Assembly: GCA_018697195.1 (NCBI GenBank)
Contig: JAGMWU010000035.1
Location: 1,364,001 to 1,428,000 of the forward strand
DNA: 64,000 nt
Direction of reading: 5' to 3'
Source of the DNA: Certhia americana
Lineage: Eukaryota; Chordata; Aves; Passeriformes; Certhiidae
Below are positions 13,301-26,098 of the stretch, in pieces. A model generated the notes under the pieces. That model worked only from the letters and a program-made list of their open reading frames with translations, searched no databases and was not told where the DNA came from. Position 1 is the stretch's first letter. Every line of letters begins with the position of its first letter. Both the position numbers and the translations under genes were made by a program.

Positions 13301-16300
13301 TTCAAATAAAATGAGCTATTTTGAGTCTTCTCAAATTCAAGGTAAAACATTTTAGACTTTGGAATTCATTCTTCCATGAAAATAAACTGAAATCCCTTGT
13401 TGCCATTGGCAAATGACACATCAGCCTATTAATTTAATCCATAATGCTTCTGTGAAACTCAAATGTTGTGGGAAAATAATCTTTCCAGGGAGCTGGTGAG
13501 TTTAGTCTCTGTCATGAGTCAGTTCAGCTGGAACTGATCAGGCCAGTGCATTCTAATTTGTAAACACTGAACTGCTGCAAGTGTTGGCTGCAGATATGCA
13601 GAGAATGCCATCTGAAAATCTTGAAAAACATTAAAAGAAAGCAATTGGCCAATTGCAGAACATTTCTGAGAATAAGAGCATTTTTATCTTGCTTAGCCAG
13701 GGACAAGGCAGTTTTAAATTACTTTTATTATGAATTGAAAAAACCCAAAGACTAAAAAAAGAAAAATGAGAGGAAAAACAATGGAGTAAGAAAATCACTT
13801 GAAACAGTTTGCAGAAATGTATTTTTATAGGTGTAGGAATTTAAAGAGAATATGAGGAAGGTGCTTCTAGGAAATCCATGTTTGAAAAATCTATTTGCGG
13901 AATGTTACACAAAGCAGTAAAGCTATTTTCAGTTGGCAACATTAATAGCAATTGCATATTTATTCTCACACTGCCATGCAGAATTTATCTCAGTGGATAC
14001 CAAATGGAGTTGGAGAATCTCTGATGACCCTTTTCTCATAAAAGGAATCAAAACTCAGAATGGTAACTCTTACAACATACATACTACCACTACTAAGATT
14101 TTACACTTTTAAAATTTTTTATAGTTTAATACAACTCTGGGCATAACAAAGGAAATCCCATCAGCAATAGCTTAATCTTAAATACAGGAGGCTAACATTG
14201 TCACAATACAATTTTTGGGAGTAGAAAATCAGTTTTAAGCAATTATATATGAATATAAGAAATTTTGACAGAGATTTGTGCTAGTTTTCGCTGAGTTGCT
14301 TCGAAGTAAAAAAATAAAACCATTCAAGCAGAATAACTCAATGTAATTTTGTAAATAAGAAAAATGTTTTAGATCATCTAAAAGTTCATTTATAATTCTC
14401 CTTCTTAAAACCCAATCCAAAAATACAGATTTGTTATATCAAAATAGATACCAAACCAAAAGGGGTATATATGGAGACTACTATTTTGCCTTCTTTTTTT
14501 AAGTAGAAAGATTGACTAGATATTAACACAAATGGGTTTAAATGTGAAGCTGCCATAAAAGCAGGCACATAAATGTAATTCTCCCAGCCGCTATTTTGAT
14601 GCACATTTTTGATTCCATGAATATTTTATGAAATGGCCCAAACTAAAGCCATATAACATTCCTGCATTACTGATGCTTGCGCCCGTAAGCTACAAACATT
14701 AGAGGCATGATTGAGTGCATTAAAATGAACTCATTCAGCAGTGCATTGATTACTTGAAGGAAGAAAAAAAAAGTTACTCCCACTTAAGAAAACAGCACAC
14801 AAACCTGAAGTTTTCAATACTGAAATTAGAGACTCAAATTTGAATAATGTGGTATTTAATAAATAAAGGCAGTGCAAAACTATGTAGAATTCTCTACATA
14901 CACTCCAGACTTTAATTAGGTGAGATGTTAATTAGGTCCACAGATTGCTTCCAGTAGTATACAGGTAATTTAAAATGTCACAATCTGCAAAATGCAGCAA
15001 CTGACCTGCTCTAGCTCCATGCCTCAGCAATACTGAGAGCACCTAATGACTTCCTTTTCTATCAGCTCGTATATTTGCCAATGAAAATAATGCCACAGAA
15101 ACAACTGCACAAGAAAAGTGACAGGTCTGTTAGGTAACCTGCCCCAGCAGCACCACTAGAAGCAGGAAGCACATTTAATTCTAAATTGCAAACATTTGTC
15201 GAGGGCTTCAGAAAATATTATACTGTAGATCAAAACAACCTAAAGGAAAAATAAACTTTGAGTATATTATAAAATATTTTAATCTAGAGCATATTTTGCC
15301 ATCAGTTATTTCACTACACAATGAGAGCACAGAGTCTGGACAAAGCATCAGTTAATGGTAATGAAAACAAAAAATGCTATTATCAAAAGATACATGCTTA
15401 TTTGTCAGCCTAACTGCTTGAACTACTTGTATTATGCTCAGTTTCTATGTTCAATTATGACAGCACTACTCATGCTCAAATACTTAAGTCTGCCACAGAG
15501 ATTGTTACAAAAGTGTTTAACAGAAGTGTGTTCACGAGAAACATAAAACAAGACTCTCATTCAGCAAACACCTCTCATTGAGTTGATCCTCCTTGGACTC
15601 TGGAGGTAAAATGAACTGTAAAAAGCCACTGGGACAGCTCTCACATGCAATAACCTGAATTCATGTGCCAGCAGAAAAAACAAGAAAAAAATTGCGGAAG
15701 AGAGTTAAGATAAAATTTTGCAGTTTCATAACTCTCCAACATCCATCTCAAACAAAACCAATCATCAGCCAACAGCCAAAGGGAGTATTTTTAAGATGAC
15801 AGATCAAACCTTAAATTAATTCACTTTAGAGAAGCTGATTTTTTTTTCCCCCAGAAAGATTCCACCACGAGCTTTAGCAAAACCACGTAGGCAGTTTGTA
15901 AGAATATTGCAATGACCATGCTGGCCCATCATGGGGTATTCTGACCACTCCTCCAGTTAGGTAACTTGGACTCCAGGTAAGATCTACTGGTGTATTGTCA
16001 AAGGCCAGCTGAAGTCATGCCTGAGAAGTAGAGCACTTGAGGACACAAAGGAGAAAGGAAGAGAGAAAAGGAAAGTTGAGCTTCACACAACCTGAGATGT
16101 AGCATTGGTGGACTGACTGCAGTGCAGAAGGACAGTATTTTACCTTCCCTCCTCTGGGTGAAGGACTGCCAGGCTAGTCATAGGTACTGTACTTTAGAAG
16201 GATGTTACATCAGTTCTATTTACATTACTTAAATGTGTTGGCTGAAAAGAAAATCACAACTGTAGTAATCCAGTGAGCATTAGAGCATATGTAGTCTTGT

Positions 16301-19300
16301 CCTCTGAGGATCTATACTACTTGCCTTAAAGCTCAAGCACTCAAAATACACCTACACAAACCTAGAGGGCAGTACAGACTGCAGAACCCACAGCAGGACA
16401 GTTCACAGACGCTGTATCACACCACCAGCACTCAAACCTGTTCTAAAAAGGGCTTGCTTAAAGGGTTCTCCCAGAGACACCTCAAAAGGTAAGGGATAAT
16501 GCTGGCTTTTCTGGCTGCCTGGCTGCTCTCTAATCCCTTCCCAGTTCTGCTGCCAGCACTCCTGAGCTGCAAACAGGAGGGTTTTCCCACAGGCAGCTGA
16601 AATGACAGCTGCTTTGGGAATGGTGTACTCTGGACCCCCAAGGGGAAAAAATTGACAACCAAACAGGTCCCAAATGAAAATTCTACTAACTTGTCTATCT
16701 TACATTCATATTCAAATGAACCAATATGCAAAATTCTGGTTTACAATTAAAATTCCTTTATCTTTTTAGGTTAACACATTTTATGAAAGCAGCATTTGTC
16801 CGATGCTGCCTTCTGATTTGTTTGATCATATATAAATAAACACTTTTTGATATATACCAATTTTAATCTGGAGGACAATATTGCAAAAAATGTTGAACAT
16901 TAGCTGAATGATCACCCCCCTATTATTTTAGAGAGAATGGAATTCTTCCTTCACAGTATTATTCAAGCAGTCTTTCATGCTTGCAGAGCATCAAAGTGCT
17001 TTCAATATGCAAAGGCTACCCAAGATGCAAAATGTATTCAGGAAGCTCACACTGTAAGGCTCCAGGCTCTGGAAAAGAGCAGGCCCACACTCAGTGGGAT
17101 GCTTCCATTTCAGGTTTCACAAATATTTCAATGTCTTTGGATGGATATCTAAATGCAGAAAGGGAAGAGAGCAGAAGGCTCAGGGATGAATGATACATAC
17201 TTTGCAATTCTGTTTTTTAGGGCTTAAGATATTTTTAAGTCCAATAGAAATAATGAAAACAAGTTATATGAGTATTTAACCTCAAAGATTAATATGATCA
17301 TTACCTTTCAAATAGAGAAAGTGACACTGCAGCAGATTAGTTTCACTAAATTACGTTTTTTGCTAAGTCACGTCAAATGCTTGCCTTGGTTGAAATACTT
17401 TTTTTTTTTGGCAGCGCTTACATTTTATTTAGATTCCACCCAGTTCCCCTTACTTTTCACAGCTTCCAATAATAAATTTATTATCAGATGCAGCACTCCA
17501 GCACTGGAGTTCTGTGGTGCAGATGATTTACTTCAGAACTGCAGCTGGATTAATGACCTGCTAAGATCCCAGCCAACCTGAATGATTCTCTGAAGAGTAA
17601 GATATATTTTTATTAACAGCTTCATGTTTGCTTTACCTATGGCTTCTCCAGATTATTGCTAATGGCTGAGGACATGAAACCCTGGCAGCTCTCAGTGACA
17701 CTGGAAAGGCACCTCTGGAAACAGCCTCCTTTATCAATTACTGAAAGGAAACACTGCCTCCAGGAAAGTTTACGATGACAACTGCCAGTCCAGCTACAGT
17801 GTTCCAAGACCTCTCAAAGCTTTGATGCAAAGAAAAAAAACCCTGTGAGTGAGAGGGCAGCTTCATCTCAGTACCAGTCATTAAGCAGTAAATAATTAAA
17901 ACACCCTGGAAAAGACAGGTAAAATACAAGCAGCAATGTCAGTAATAGACATGAAAGAGAAGAGAGGGAAAAAGAATTTAAAAAAGCAAAGAAATAATTC
18001 ATTTGAAGTTTTAATAAAGTTTCATTTGCAGTCTTGTTTAAAGATATATCAGACTTTGGAGATGTAACCTAATTACATTTTTATTCTAAGTTCTATTCAA
18101 ATATCTTGGACTTTGAATCTTTAACACAGATCAAACACAGTATAATTTACTCATGGCTATCAATACTTTAAAAAGATCTCTTCATTAAATGTCATAGTCT
18201 TACGAACATGCACATAAAGCAAACAGAGCAATATTTGATACCAAAAACATTTAGAATATGATTTATACAGAAGTACCTGTATAAACAGTTCACCTGAGTG
18301 CAACATATTAGATAAAGCACACACAAAATGTTTTTTTCTAAAATATTCCTGACACATCTTTCATAGTTCAGGTAAATAAATTGCCATAATTTTTTTACTG
18401 TAGTTTTATGACTTGAAAATGAACTTTACAATTGCTGAACACCTAAGAGTGGAAACTAATTTAGGATCTTTTTTTTGTATGTTGAAACTTTTAATGACAA
18501 TGCAAATGACAATTCAGAACCAGCATTTGTGCACTGCCGTGAATATTTTGAAGAGCTTATTAGAAAGCAAGAACACAGACATGTCCTCAGGTGTTACTGC
18601 AGAACTAAAAGGTTCTCCATTTGAAGAGTTAGGCCAGGAAAGTAAGAGTGACCATGAAAGAACTAAGGAAATTTATGTTTTCTTAGTGTAAAGAATATTA
18701 TTACTTCCCTGTGCTTAATAATAAACCTTGATTTAAATCAACTGAAGTAAAATCATGTAGAAAGTATTACATTTTCACAGGATTTCTTTTCAGAAGTAGG
18801 AGCACTACAGAATTCTCCTGAGTTCTTGTATTCAAAATACGTTCATTACCCACCAAAACCTTTTAAAAACAACAATAAGTTTTATGAAGAATATTTTTAT
18901 GAACTTAACAGGCCCCTTTTGCTTTCATGTTGTATGTACAGAAGCTATTTTCAGACTTTCTTAAGACTGCTAATTTGAACTGAAAATTCTATTTCTATAA
19001 CATCAATTCAAGACTACTTACTAGTTCAATACCAATAAAAACCCTGTAATAATGAGATGCCATTTACTGGGGAACTACTTTGCGCACTTGCAGGAGGATG
19101 AGCTCAATTATTTAATAAACCTGTTCAACCTGTCCTCCCAAGAATCTAGCAGGATTTGTGGGTGCTTCTGACTGCTACTGACTGACAGAGGAAAGCAGAA
19201 TATCCAAAGAGAAACTCCTAGCAATTTGCTACTTAAATTTTTAAAATTATGCTCTACAATCAAATTTTTCCCAGCCAACATATGTATTCAATTCTTAAGC

Positions 19301-21380
19301 AATCAGAAAACAATATAACCACTATGTGTAAGTGCAGAATAACAAAAGAGAATTAGCTTCAATTGACACGGTAAAAATCAATGACTGGAAGTACCTTAAA
19401 TGGTCAAACTGGGTATGCAGAATTTCATGTCCCATTAACATAAGGCTCCTTTCTTTTCAAACTTTTTTAAAGTTCCCTGATGTGGAGACTCTTTTTAAGC
19501 ATATCAACTTAAAATTTAGAGCAACGGGTTCATGCAGTCAAAGACAAAGGTCTTGGAAACAAGTGAGTATGTTCTAGGTCTAAACTATTCCTACATGCTT
19601 TTTTCTCAATAAGCTGTTTGGAAAAAAAATAATCGCAACTAGGAATAAGTCTGAGAAGTTCGTAGTTTGGGATACACAACCTGGGGTGAGATGAAGGGAA
19701 TATTATGATAAACCAATGGTATTTGGTTACTTCTGGATTTCGTCTGTTATATAAATATGTATGTTTCCTCCAGACAATGAACAGTACAAAAAGACACTCT
19801 TAGGGTAGTCTCCACAGGGAACAAACCATATGATTATCCTTTTCTTCAACTACTTTTGGAGTGAGTTTCAACCAAATTTGGTAAGAAGTCAATAGGACAG
19901 TAAGTTCCCACCACTTTTTTTAGAAAATTAGTATCTTGAGGATAGACATTGATCCAAACTCCAGAGAGACAGAACTTGCTGTACATGTAGAGGCAGCGGC
20001 ACTCTGCTTGGCCAAGGAGCAGCATGTTCTCATCTAGCTTTAGTGCATCACAGCACACACTGAACCTCACCAAATACAAGTACTGTAGAAGCAGGGAGGC
20101 AAGGGGACTGTATAAATGCAGAACTATGGTTCCTGTCTGAAAGGAATCTCTAAAACTATGACTCCTTTAGGCCACTGTCATGTTTTAACAAGCACACTAG
20201 CTTCCTATAAAAAAAAATTACATAGGATTTGATATATTTAGATACTTTTCCTCTTTTTGGTTGACACAATGACAAATCTCTTTATGAAAAGAAAGAGAAA
20301 GAGAATGATGAGCTTGACGTTTTATCAAAAATCACAAATGTAACTGGGTATCATTTTAGACCAAGACAAGTTGCTTTCAGAAAGGGATCTCCAACACAGA
20401 CAAAAGGATAGACAAAACATATCTTTTAGCTGATAATTTGAGTTGTTTTTGTTCCTGAATGAAGAGATGGGATTCATTTTAGTTTGCCTTCTTCCAGTGT
20501 CTAACCTGGGCTTGTGGAGCCCAGGGACTAGGCACATACCTTATGGTGCAAACATAACATAGTAAAATAGACATGCTGGATTGTTCAAATGCAGCAATCC
20601 TGTTATCAGTGACAGCTCTGCACTCCACAGGTAGCAAGGAAGAAATTAATCTCTCTTCACGAAAGCTGTCCCCCTGGTTTGTTTTATTTACCAGCTGTTT
20701 GCAATTATGCAATCAGATTGTAAAGCAGAACATTTCTACACTATACTATGGAGGATTTGCTATTTAAGTGGGCTTGGTAGACTTGCAGCACAGAAAACAA
20801 CATAAAGCTCTATTAATGAGAAGGTGCACATGGGCCACCCATCCTGCTGATGAATTTTGTTCTGGTTATACTTAGGAATCTCCAAAAAAGAAACTATATT
20901 TTTATGTAATTAAAATAAAGTTGCAAATTGTGCACACACAAAAGCATATGAAATTTCATAAGCAATTTTAACTTTTGCCTTTTTAAACCTTTTTAGTACT
21001 TCATTTTGCAATATTAACATTCTCTTTTTTATATCTGAATATAAATTATTTCTGCCTGAAGGCAAACCAATTGGGGAAATTCTGCTTAAACGTGCATATT
21101 TCCTCTGCATAGATACTCATGAATTTATGCTGAGTTTCTCTCAATTATTTATACATTACAGTTTTCAATTAAAAAACACTTGCCATAAACAATTCCAACT
21201 ACAAAATCAACAATTTCTTAGTAAGAATGGATTCCCAGCAAGAATGTCTTGACTAAGAACAAGCAAATAAACAGTTTAGACTTTTTATGTTCCAAACCCA
21301 AAAGATGCCATGAATCATTTTACAATATTGTTAGCAAATATATCCAGTAATTAATATCAGCTTCATAACTCAAAGCTAAC

Positions 21381-21468
21381 CTGTGCAACCTGTTTCAGGT
21401 GCAGTTGCTTTAGCAGGGCAATTGGACTAGGTGATCTTCAGAGGTTCCTTTCAATCCAGCCATTCTGT
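21381..21468 (+). mobile_element. CR1 LINE 3' tail
   Basis: Contains TTGGACTAGGTGATCTTCAG followed by a form of AGGTTCCTTTCAATCCAGCC and ATTCTGT, the diagnostic end of avian CR1. Only the last 90 or so bases are present, as is typical of 5'-truncated CR1 copies. Confidence 0.88.
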
Positions 21469-24400
21469 AAAATGCCCTTTAAACACAATCAAAACCTTCC
21501 CATCAATTTCTGCAATGCCTTGAGAAAAATGTGAATTTCGATAGGATGGAACCTCAGTCTCAATTGAGATTTTAACAATCTGCAAGAATCCTGTGGTGGT
21601 TTTTTTCCCCCAACAAATTAATTAAACTTGTAAGTCCTTCCCATTCAGTAGGTCTTTCAACCAGAGAAGTTTCTATTAAACTCCACCATATGAAATAAAA
21701 TGTCTTTTATCCATGATTGTAGATAAAACAATTACACCTTTTCAAATAAATCAGATGCCATTTATTAATATTTTTGGGGTAGGTGCAAAGTGATCAGAAG
21801 TGATCAATTCTGGCATAACATTGCTGTTTGAAAAGCAATCAGACCTTAACATTGCTTACAACCAAGGCAGAGTTGGACTAGGACTGAACTCTTATAAACC
21901 CTTCATTAATTTGCAGAATATGGTGGATTTTTGAAATGTCTAAGGTATTTTAGAAAGGACTAAAGGAATTCCTTATCCTAAGTCTTGCAATCTAAAAAAC
22001 ATACAAAAAAGGACAGAACTGGGTTTCTGGATTAGCTGTGTGTTGTGAGAATCGGCTCTGAGATTCCCAACATTGCTATTTGCTTTGCATTTGCTCCCTT
22101 TCTCTCACCAGTACTGCCTGCCTTTAATCTTTTCAGCCTGTAAAGATTTCAGATAAAGTACTACCTCCACTTTTGTTGATCCTTATGTGCTAGCAGAATA
22201 TAAATCTGATGACTAATTCAAAGTCACCACTGCCTTGAGACTAATGGCATCATTTCCACAATCTTACAGCTCTCATAGCAGGGGAGATCCAGGTTCTGGT
22301 GTGGCACTGATACACATTTATAATTAATTGTGAAAGTTTTATTCATTGGACTCAACTCTTATACTTCTATGTTTTCTCAAACAGTTATTCAAATGTATCC
22401 AGAATTGTTCCCAAGCACTGCAACTGAAAGATACCCTAATTTCAGATGTCTGGTTGTGCTATGCTTTTGAATAATATAGAAATTTATCTGGTTTTGTTGT
22501 AACATATTTGAAGCAAAGAGCTCCTACAAGTACAAATTCCTTTTTTTTTTTCCCCAGACGGCTCTTTTTAGTGATATAAGTTATCTTAAACTTTGGGATG
22601 CATATATTTAAGGTGTATATCACTTCATGCATGATACGGGGTAAGCACTTAGCACAAAACAGAAAGCACTCAAATATTGCAATGATGTAAGAACTTACAC
22701 AAAACAAGGCTAGATGTGTTTTTCAGTGCATTGTTTCTTCTGCAAGATACAATAGTGTAAACCTCAACTTCACAATTGATTTCAGCAGAAAGCATGCTAA
22801 TATAATCTATCAAAATTATGATTACAATCTTACTCTCTCATATGCAGAACATTGCAAATATTTATAATGACTGATATTACTTCTGAAAATGCATTGAAAG
22901 CACAGGAAGAAAAGTATTTTTTTTAAACTCATGTTTCTTAAGAGATTTTATCACAAAGCATGTGCTTACTTGGACAACAAGTAATTCTGGATTTAATGTG
23001 AGAAAAATGTGTTATGTTTGTGCATTTGCAGTGTCTGTAAAGTAACATCAGCACATTAAAGAGCCATATGAAAAATAAGTAATAAATTACTAACTAAAGT
23101 AAAATCATGAGTAACTGAAGTAATAAAATGACTTATCAGCCTTCTATGGAAAGACAAACTAGGGGGGCAGCACAAGTAATTGAACAGTATCAAAATCTGA
23201 ACACTCCTACAATAATCAATGAATGCTTCAGACCTTATTTTACAAGCAGAGTATTTTAGGGAAGAGGTTAAAAATCTCATTCTATGAAGAAATGCCATTA
23301 AAATCATGTTTGCTCCAAGCAGAACATTTCATTTGTGTCTGTAGCAGGCTACTCGCTTATTATTGTTTTCTTTCCCTTACTGGCAGCTACTAATGGCCTG
23401 CATCCAAATATCATGACTGAGGTCTACACTACTGACACCTCAAATATTTAGCTTTGAAGATTAATGAACATCAGGTTATATCCAGCCTTTAGGACAGGGA
23501 CCAGGCTGAAAGTCAAAGAACTTTAAATTTGATTAAACAAAAATTACCCAGAAAATTTATTGATTTTCTTCCAAGGCAAACAGCAATCTTTACAAGTCCA
23601 TGTTTAACTTTATACTCCCAAGCAATCAGTCCTAAGCATATATAGACAGCTTCCTTTCCCAAGTAATGAAAAATGCACTATTGGATGAGAGAACAGAAAA
23701 GAACTGGGACCAGATGTTTAAATTTATTCCTGTAGTTACAGCTACAGAGAAGTGGGAATCTGACTAATTTGGTCCACAAATTAATTACTGGTTTATAAAT
23801 AACTGAACAAAAAATATTATAAAATAGCAGAATTAAATTTTTACTTAGAACACCATTAAAACTGATGCAATATTATACAGTGCCAACCTAGCATCTCCTC
23901 TTACACTTTTTCTCCACTCAGAACTTGCTCTTGAATCAATTTTTCACCCTTGGAAACACAAAGTGCATGGAATACATCGGTTGGTTTTTTTCCTCAATGG
24001 TCCCTCAAAGCAAATATGCTTAAATTTATGCTTAGTATGCTTACTCTCTCAGCTTCTTTATTTTTTTTTTACCTCTCTCTCTGGAAAGAAAATACTTGCA
24101 ACATATAGAGCCCACTGATTCAGTGAAGCTTTACCCTGGGCAGTGAAAATCCGTGTTGCTTTATCTCTCTTTACTGAGGTTAATAAGAAGCTTCTCTTCT
24201 AAAAGTTTCTAATATTCTTCCGCAGGAAAATAAAATTTCTGCTCCTCTGATCATCTCAGGCTTCATAACTTTACTTATGTGCTTTTGTAATGGGCCTCAA
24301 GATATTTAAGTATTCAACAACTTTTGCTTAAGACATCATAAAAGTAGAAAAGGTTAAATTTTTTTTTAGGCAGTGCTTGGGTAACAGCAGTGAGTCACAC

Positions 24401-24897
24401 TCAGTAAAAGCCTTTGAAGTTACAAGTAGATATGAATGTTTGCCTGTCTGCACCTTCTAGAGACTTCATTTTTTTAGTAACTAAAGGACCAGGTGAAAAG
24501 GTTGCAAAAAAATTAAAATCCAGCAATTTTTTCAGTAACTTTACTCTACTGAGTAAGAGATAGATAACCTAGATAGATAAGCATTTTTCACTCAAAATGA
24601 AAATGACTTGGTTGTGGCTGGCTGGGCTTTAAGCACTGCTCTCTTATCAACTGGGAAACTGAATGATACCATGTGTAAAATAGTAATCCTTCAATTTTAC
24701 TTATTATTGATATGTGCTCAAATTTTAAAACTGAATTCAGGTCGGGGTGTTGCAGGCAAGAAAGATAAGGCAACAGTTCACAGGAAAACAGTGTGAACGT
24801 CCATCAGTCTAGAAAGATGTGAGGAAATACAAAAAACAGTGTCATGTGTCAGCTTCAAGAGAACAAGAGGAAAAAATAGAACAACACCCTTTCAATT

Positions 24898-24914
24898 AAA
24901 AAAAAAAAAAAAAA
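24898..24914 (+). repeat. Poly(A) run, 17 bases
   Basis: An uninterrupted A run in the intron between exons 4 and 5. Confidence 0.9.
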
Positions 24915-25046
24915 GGTTGCAAACTTTTTGGTTTATGTCCAGGCTTTTGTTGGGAAATTGGGCCATCTTCCAAAACACACCCATTCTGTCAGACATTTAA
25001 TGGAATTAAGACTACTTTCCTAAAATATTTCAATTACTGTCAAACC

Positions 25047-25067
25047 TTTTTTTTTTTTTTTTTTTTT
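25047..25067 (+). repeat. Poly(T) run, 21 bases
   Basis: An uninterrupted T run, about 130 bases right of the A run at 24898-24914. In sense orientation it is a poly(A) run in the TTC29 transcript. Confidence 0.95.
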
Positions 25068-25426
25068 AAAGAAAAGCCACTTTATACGAGAAACCAGCCA
25101 CAAGTTGAATTCAGATGGAATTGTTTCAACCCACAGTCAAATTCAGAAACCAAACCATAGTGGCTAAACAAATCACATATTTTAACCAATAGTTAGGCAT
25201 GCAGCACACTTACAAATTACAACTGGAAGACAGGCTTTATTCAATTAGTTGAGGCTCACTTATTGCTTGTCTTCCCACACCACGAAAGGATTTTATGTGA
25301 ACAGAGGAAAACACATTTTTTATACTCAGACTGCTAACCACACACAAACCCCTCTGCCATGAAAGGTAATAAATGCTTTTAAATACAGAAACAATGTTCA
25401 CCTTGATATAAGAAAGCAATATTGTT

Positions 25427-25614
25427 TACAGTGAGAACAACTGTTCATTGCAACAGGCTCCCCAGGGATGTAGTAGAGTCCCCATCACTGGAGGTTTTTA
25501 AGATGCGATTGACAGGGTGCTAAAATAACCTCATTTAGGCTCCCTTTCCCATGAATGGTTGGATCAGATGGTCTGTCCAGGTCCCTTAGAGCCTGAGCTG
25601 TTCTGTGATTCTAG
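25427..25614 (+). mobile_element. CR1 LINE 3' fragment
   Basis: Runs from a form of the CR1 block AACAGGCTCCCCAGGGATG through CCCATCACTGGAGGTTTTTA and GGTTGGATCAGATGGTCTG to the tail TTCTGTGATTCT. Ends about 300 bp from TTC29 exon 4 (25913), inside the downstream intron; CR1 is antisense to the gene. Confidence 0.9.
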
Positions 25615-25912
25615 TTATTTCTATTAACATCTTCTAATTTCAGAGACTCTCAGTTTAAGGACGCGGATGGAGAAATGGAGTTTGTGGTGAGGTCTAAGCC
25701 TGAAGCAAACACCAATACAACAGTCACGTACGAACACAGAGGGTGTCATTTGCTTTTAAAAAAATCAAAAATATAGGCTGTTTATCTAAGTGTGAATTGG
25801 AATCAGGATTAAACATTACAGAACTACATTTCCAATGTAGGTCTTTTAATTCAGCCCAGTTTGTATAACTACAGACGCCATTCAAAACAGCTTTATGATG
25901 TCAGTGCCTTAC

Positions 25913-26098
25913 CTTGTTCCTCTTTCACAAGGCCCATGTTCACATATGCTTGTGCCTTTCTCTTCCCACCATCAATTTCTACTAATTGAGCAGTGTTATA
26001 GCTTTGCTCATAAAAGTAGTCACTTAACCATTTGTCTTCAGGGTCATTGAAAAAGCAGGCCAAGCTAAGCTGGTTATCATACACCTTCTCATAGAGCC
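25913..26098 (-). CDS. TTC29: TTC29 coding exon 4
   Basis: A 186-bp exon with phase 1 on both sides. The acceptor TTTTTAAAG has a short, weak pyrimidine tract interrupted by purines; the donor is AAG|GTAAGG. It encodes residues 135-195 with the family-typical LACFFNDPEDKW and a following segment with FYE and IDGGKRKAQA. The last helix (AYVNMGLVKEEQ) has the spacing of TPR helix A, with its partner helix B in the next exon. TPR motifs are helix pairs that bind proteins, here probably axonemal partners. An in-frame reading continues into the intron for a few codons, so the donor, not a stop codon, sets the end. Skipping would keep frame. Confidence 0.95.

Larger units (their letters stand above)
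10391..25912 (-). other. TTC29 intron between exons 4 and 5
   Basis: At 15.5 kb this is the longest complete intron in the window. It contains two CR1 3' tails, an A run (24898-24914), a T run (25047-25067) and no supported gene. A segment at about 14580-14760 has the look of conserved regulatory DNA; see the findings. Confidence 0.85.

Noticed and set aside
16432..16731. 99-codon open frame, minus strand
   Set aside because: No recognisable domain or splice context; intronic chance frame.
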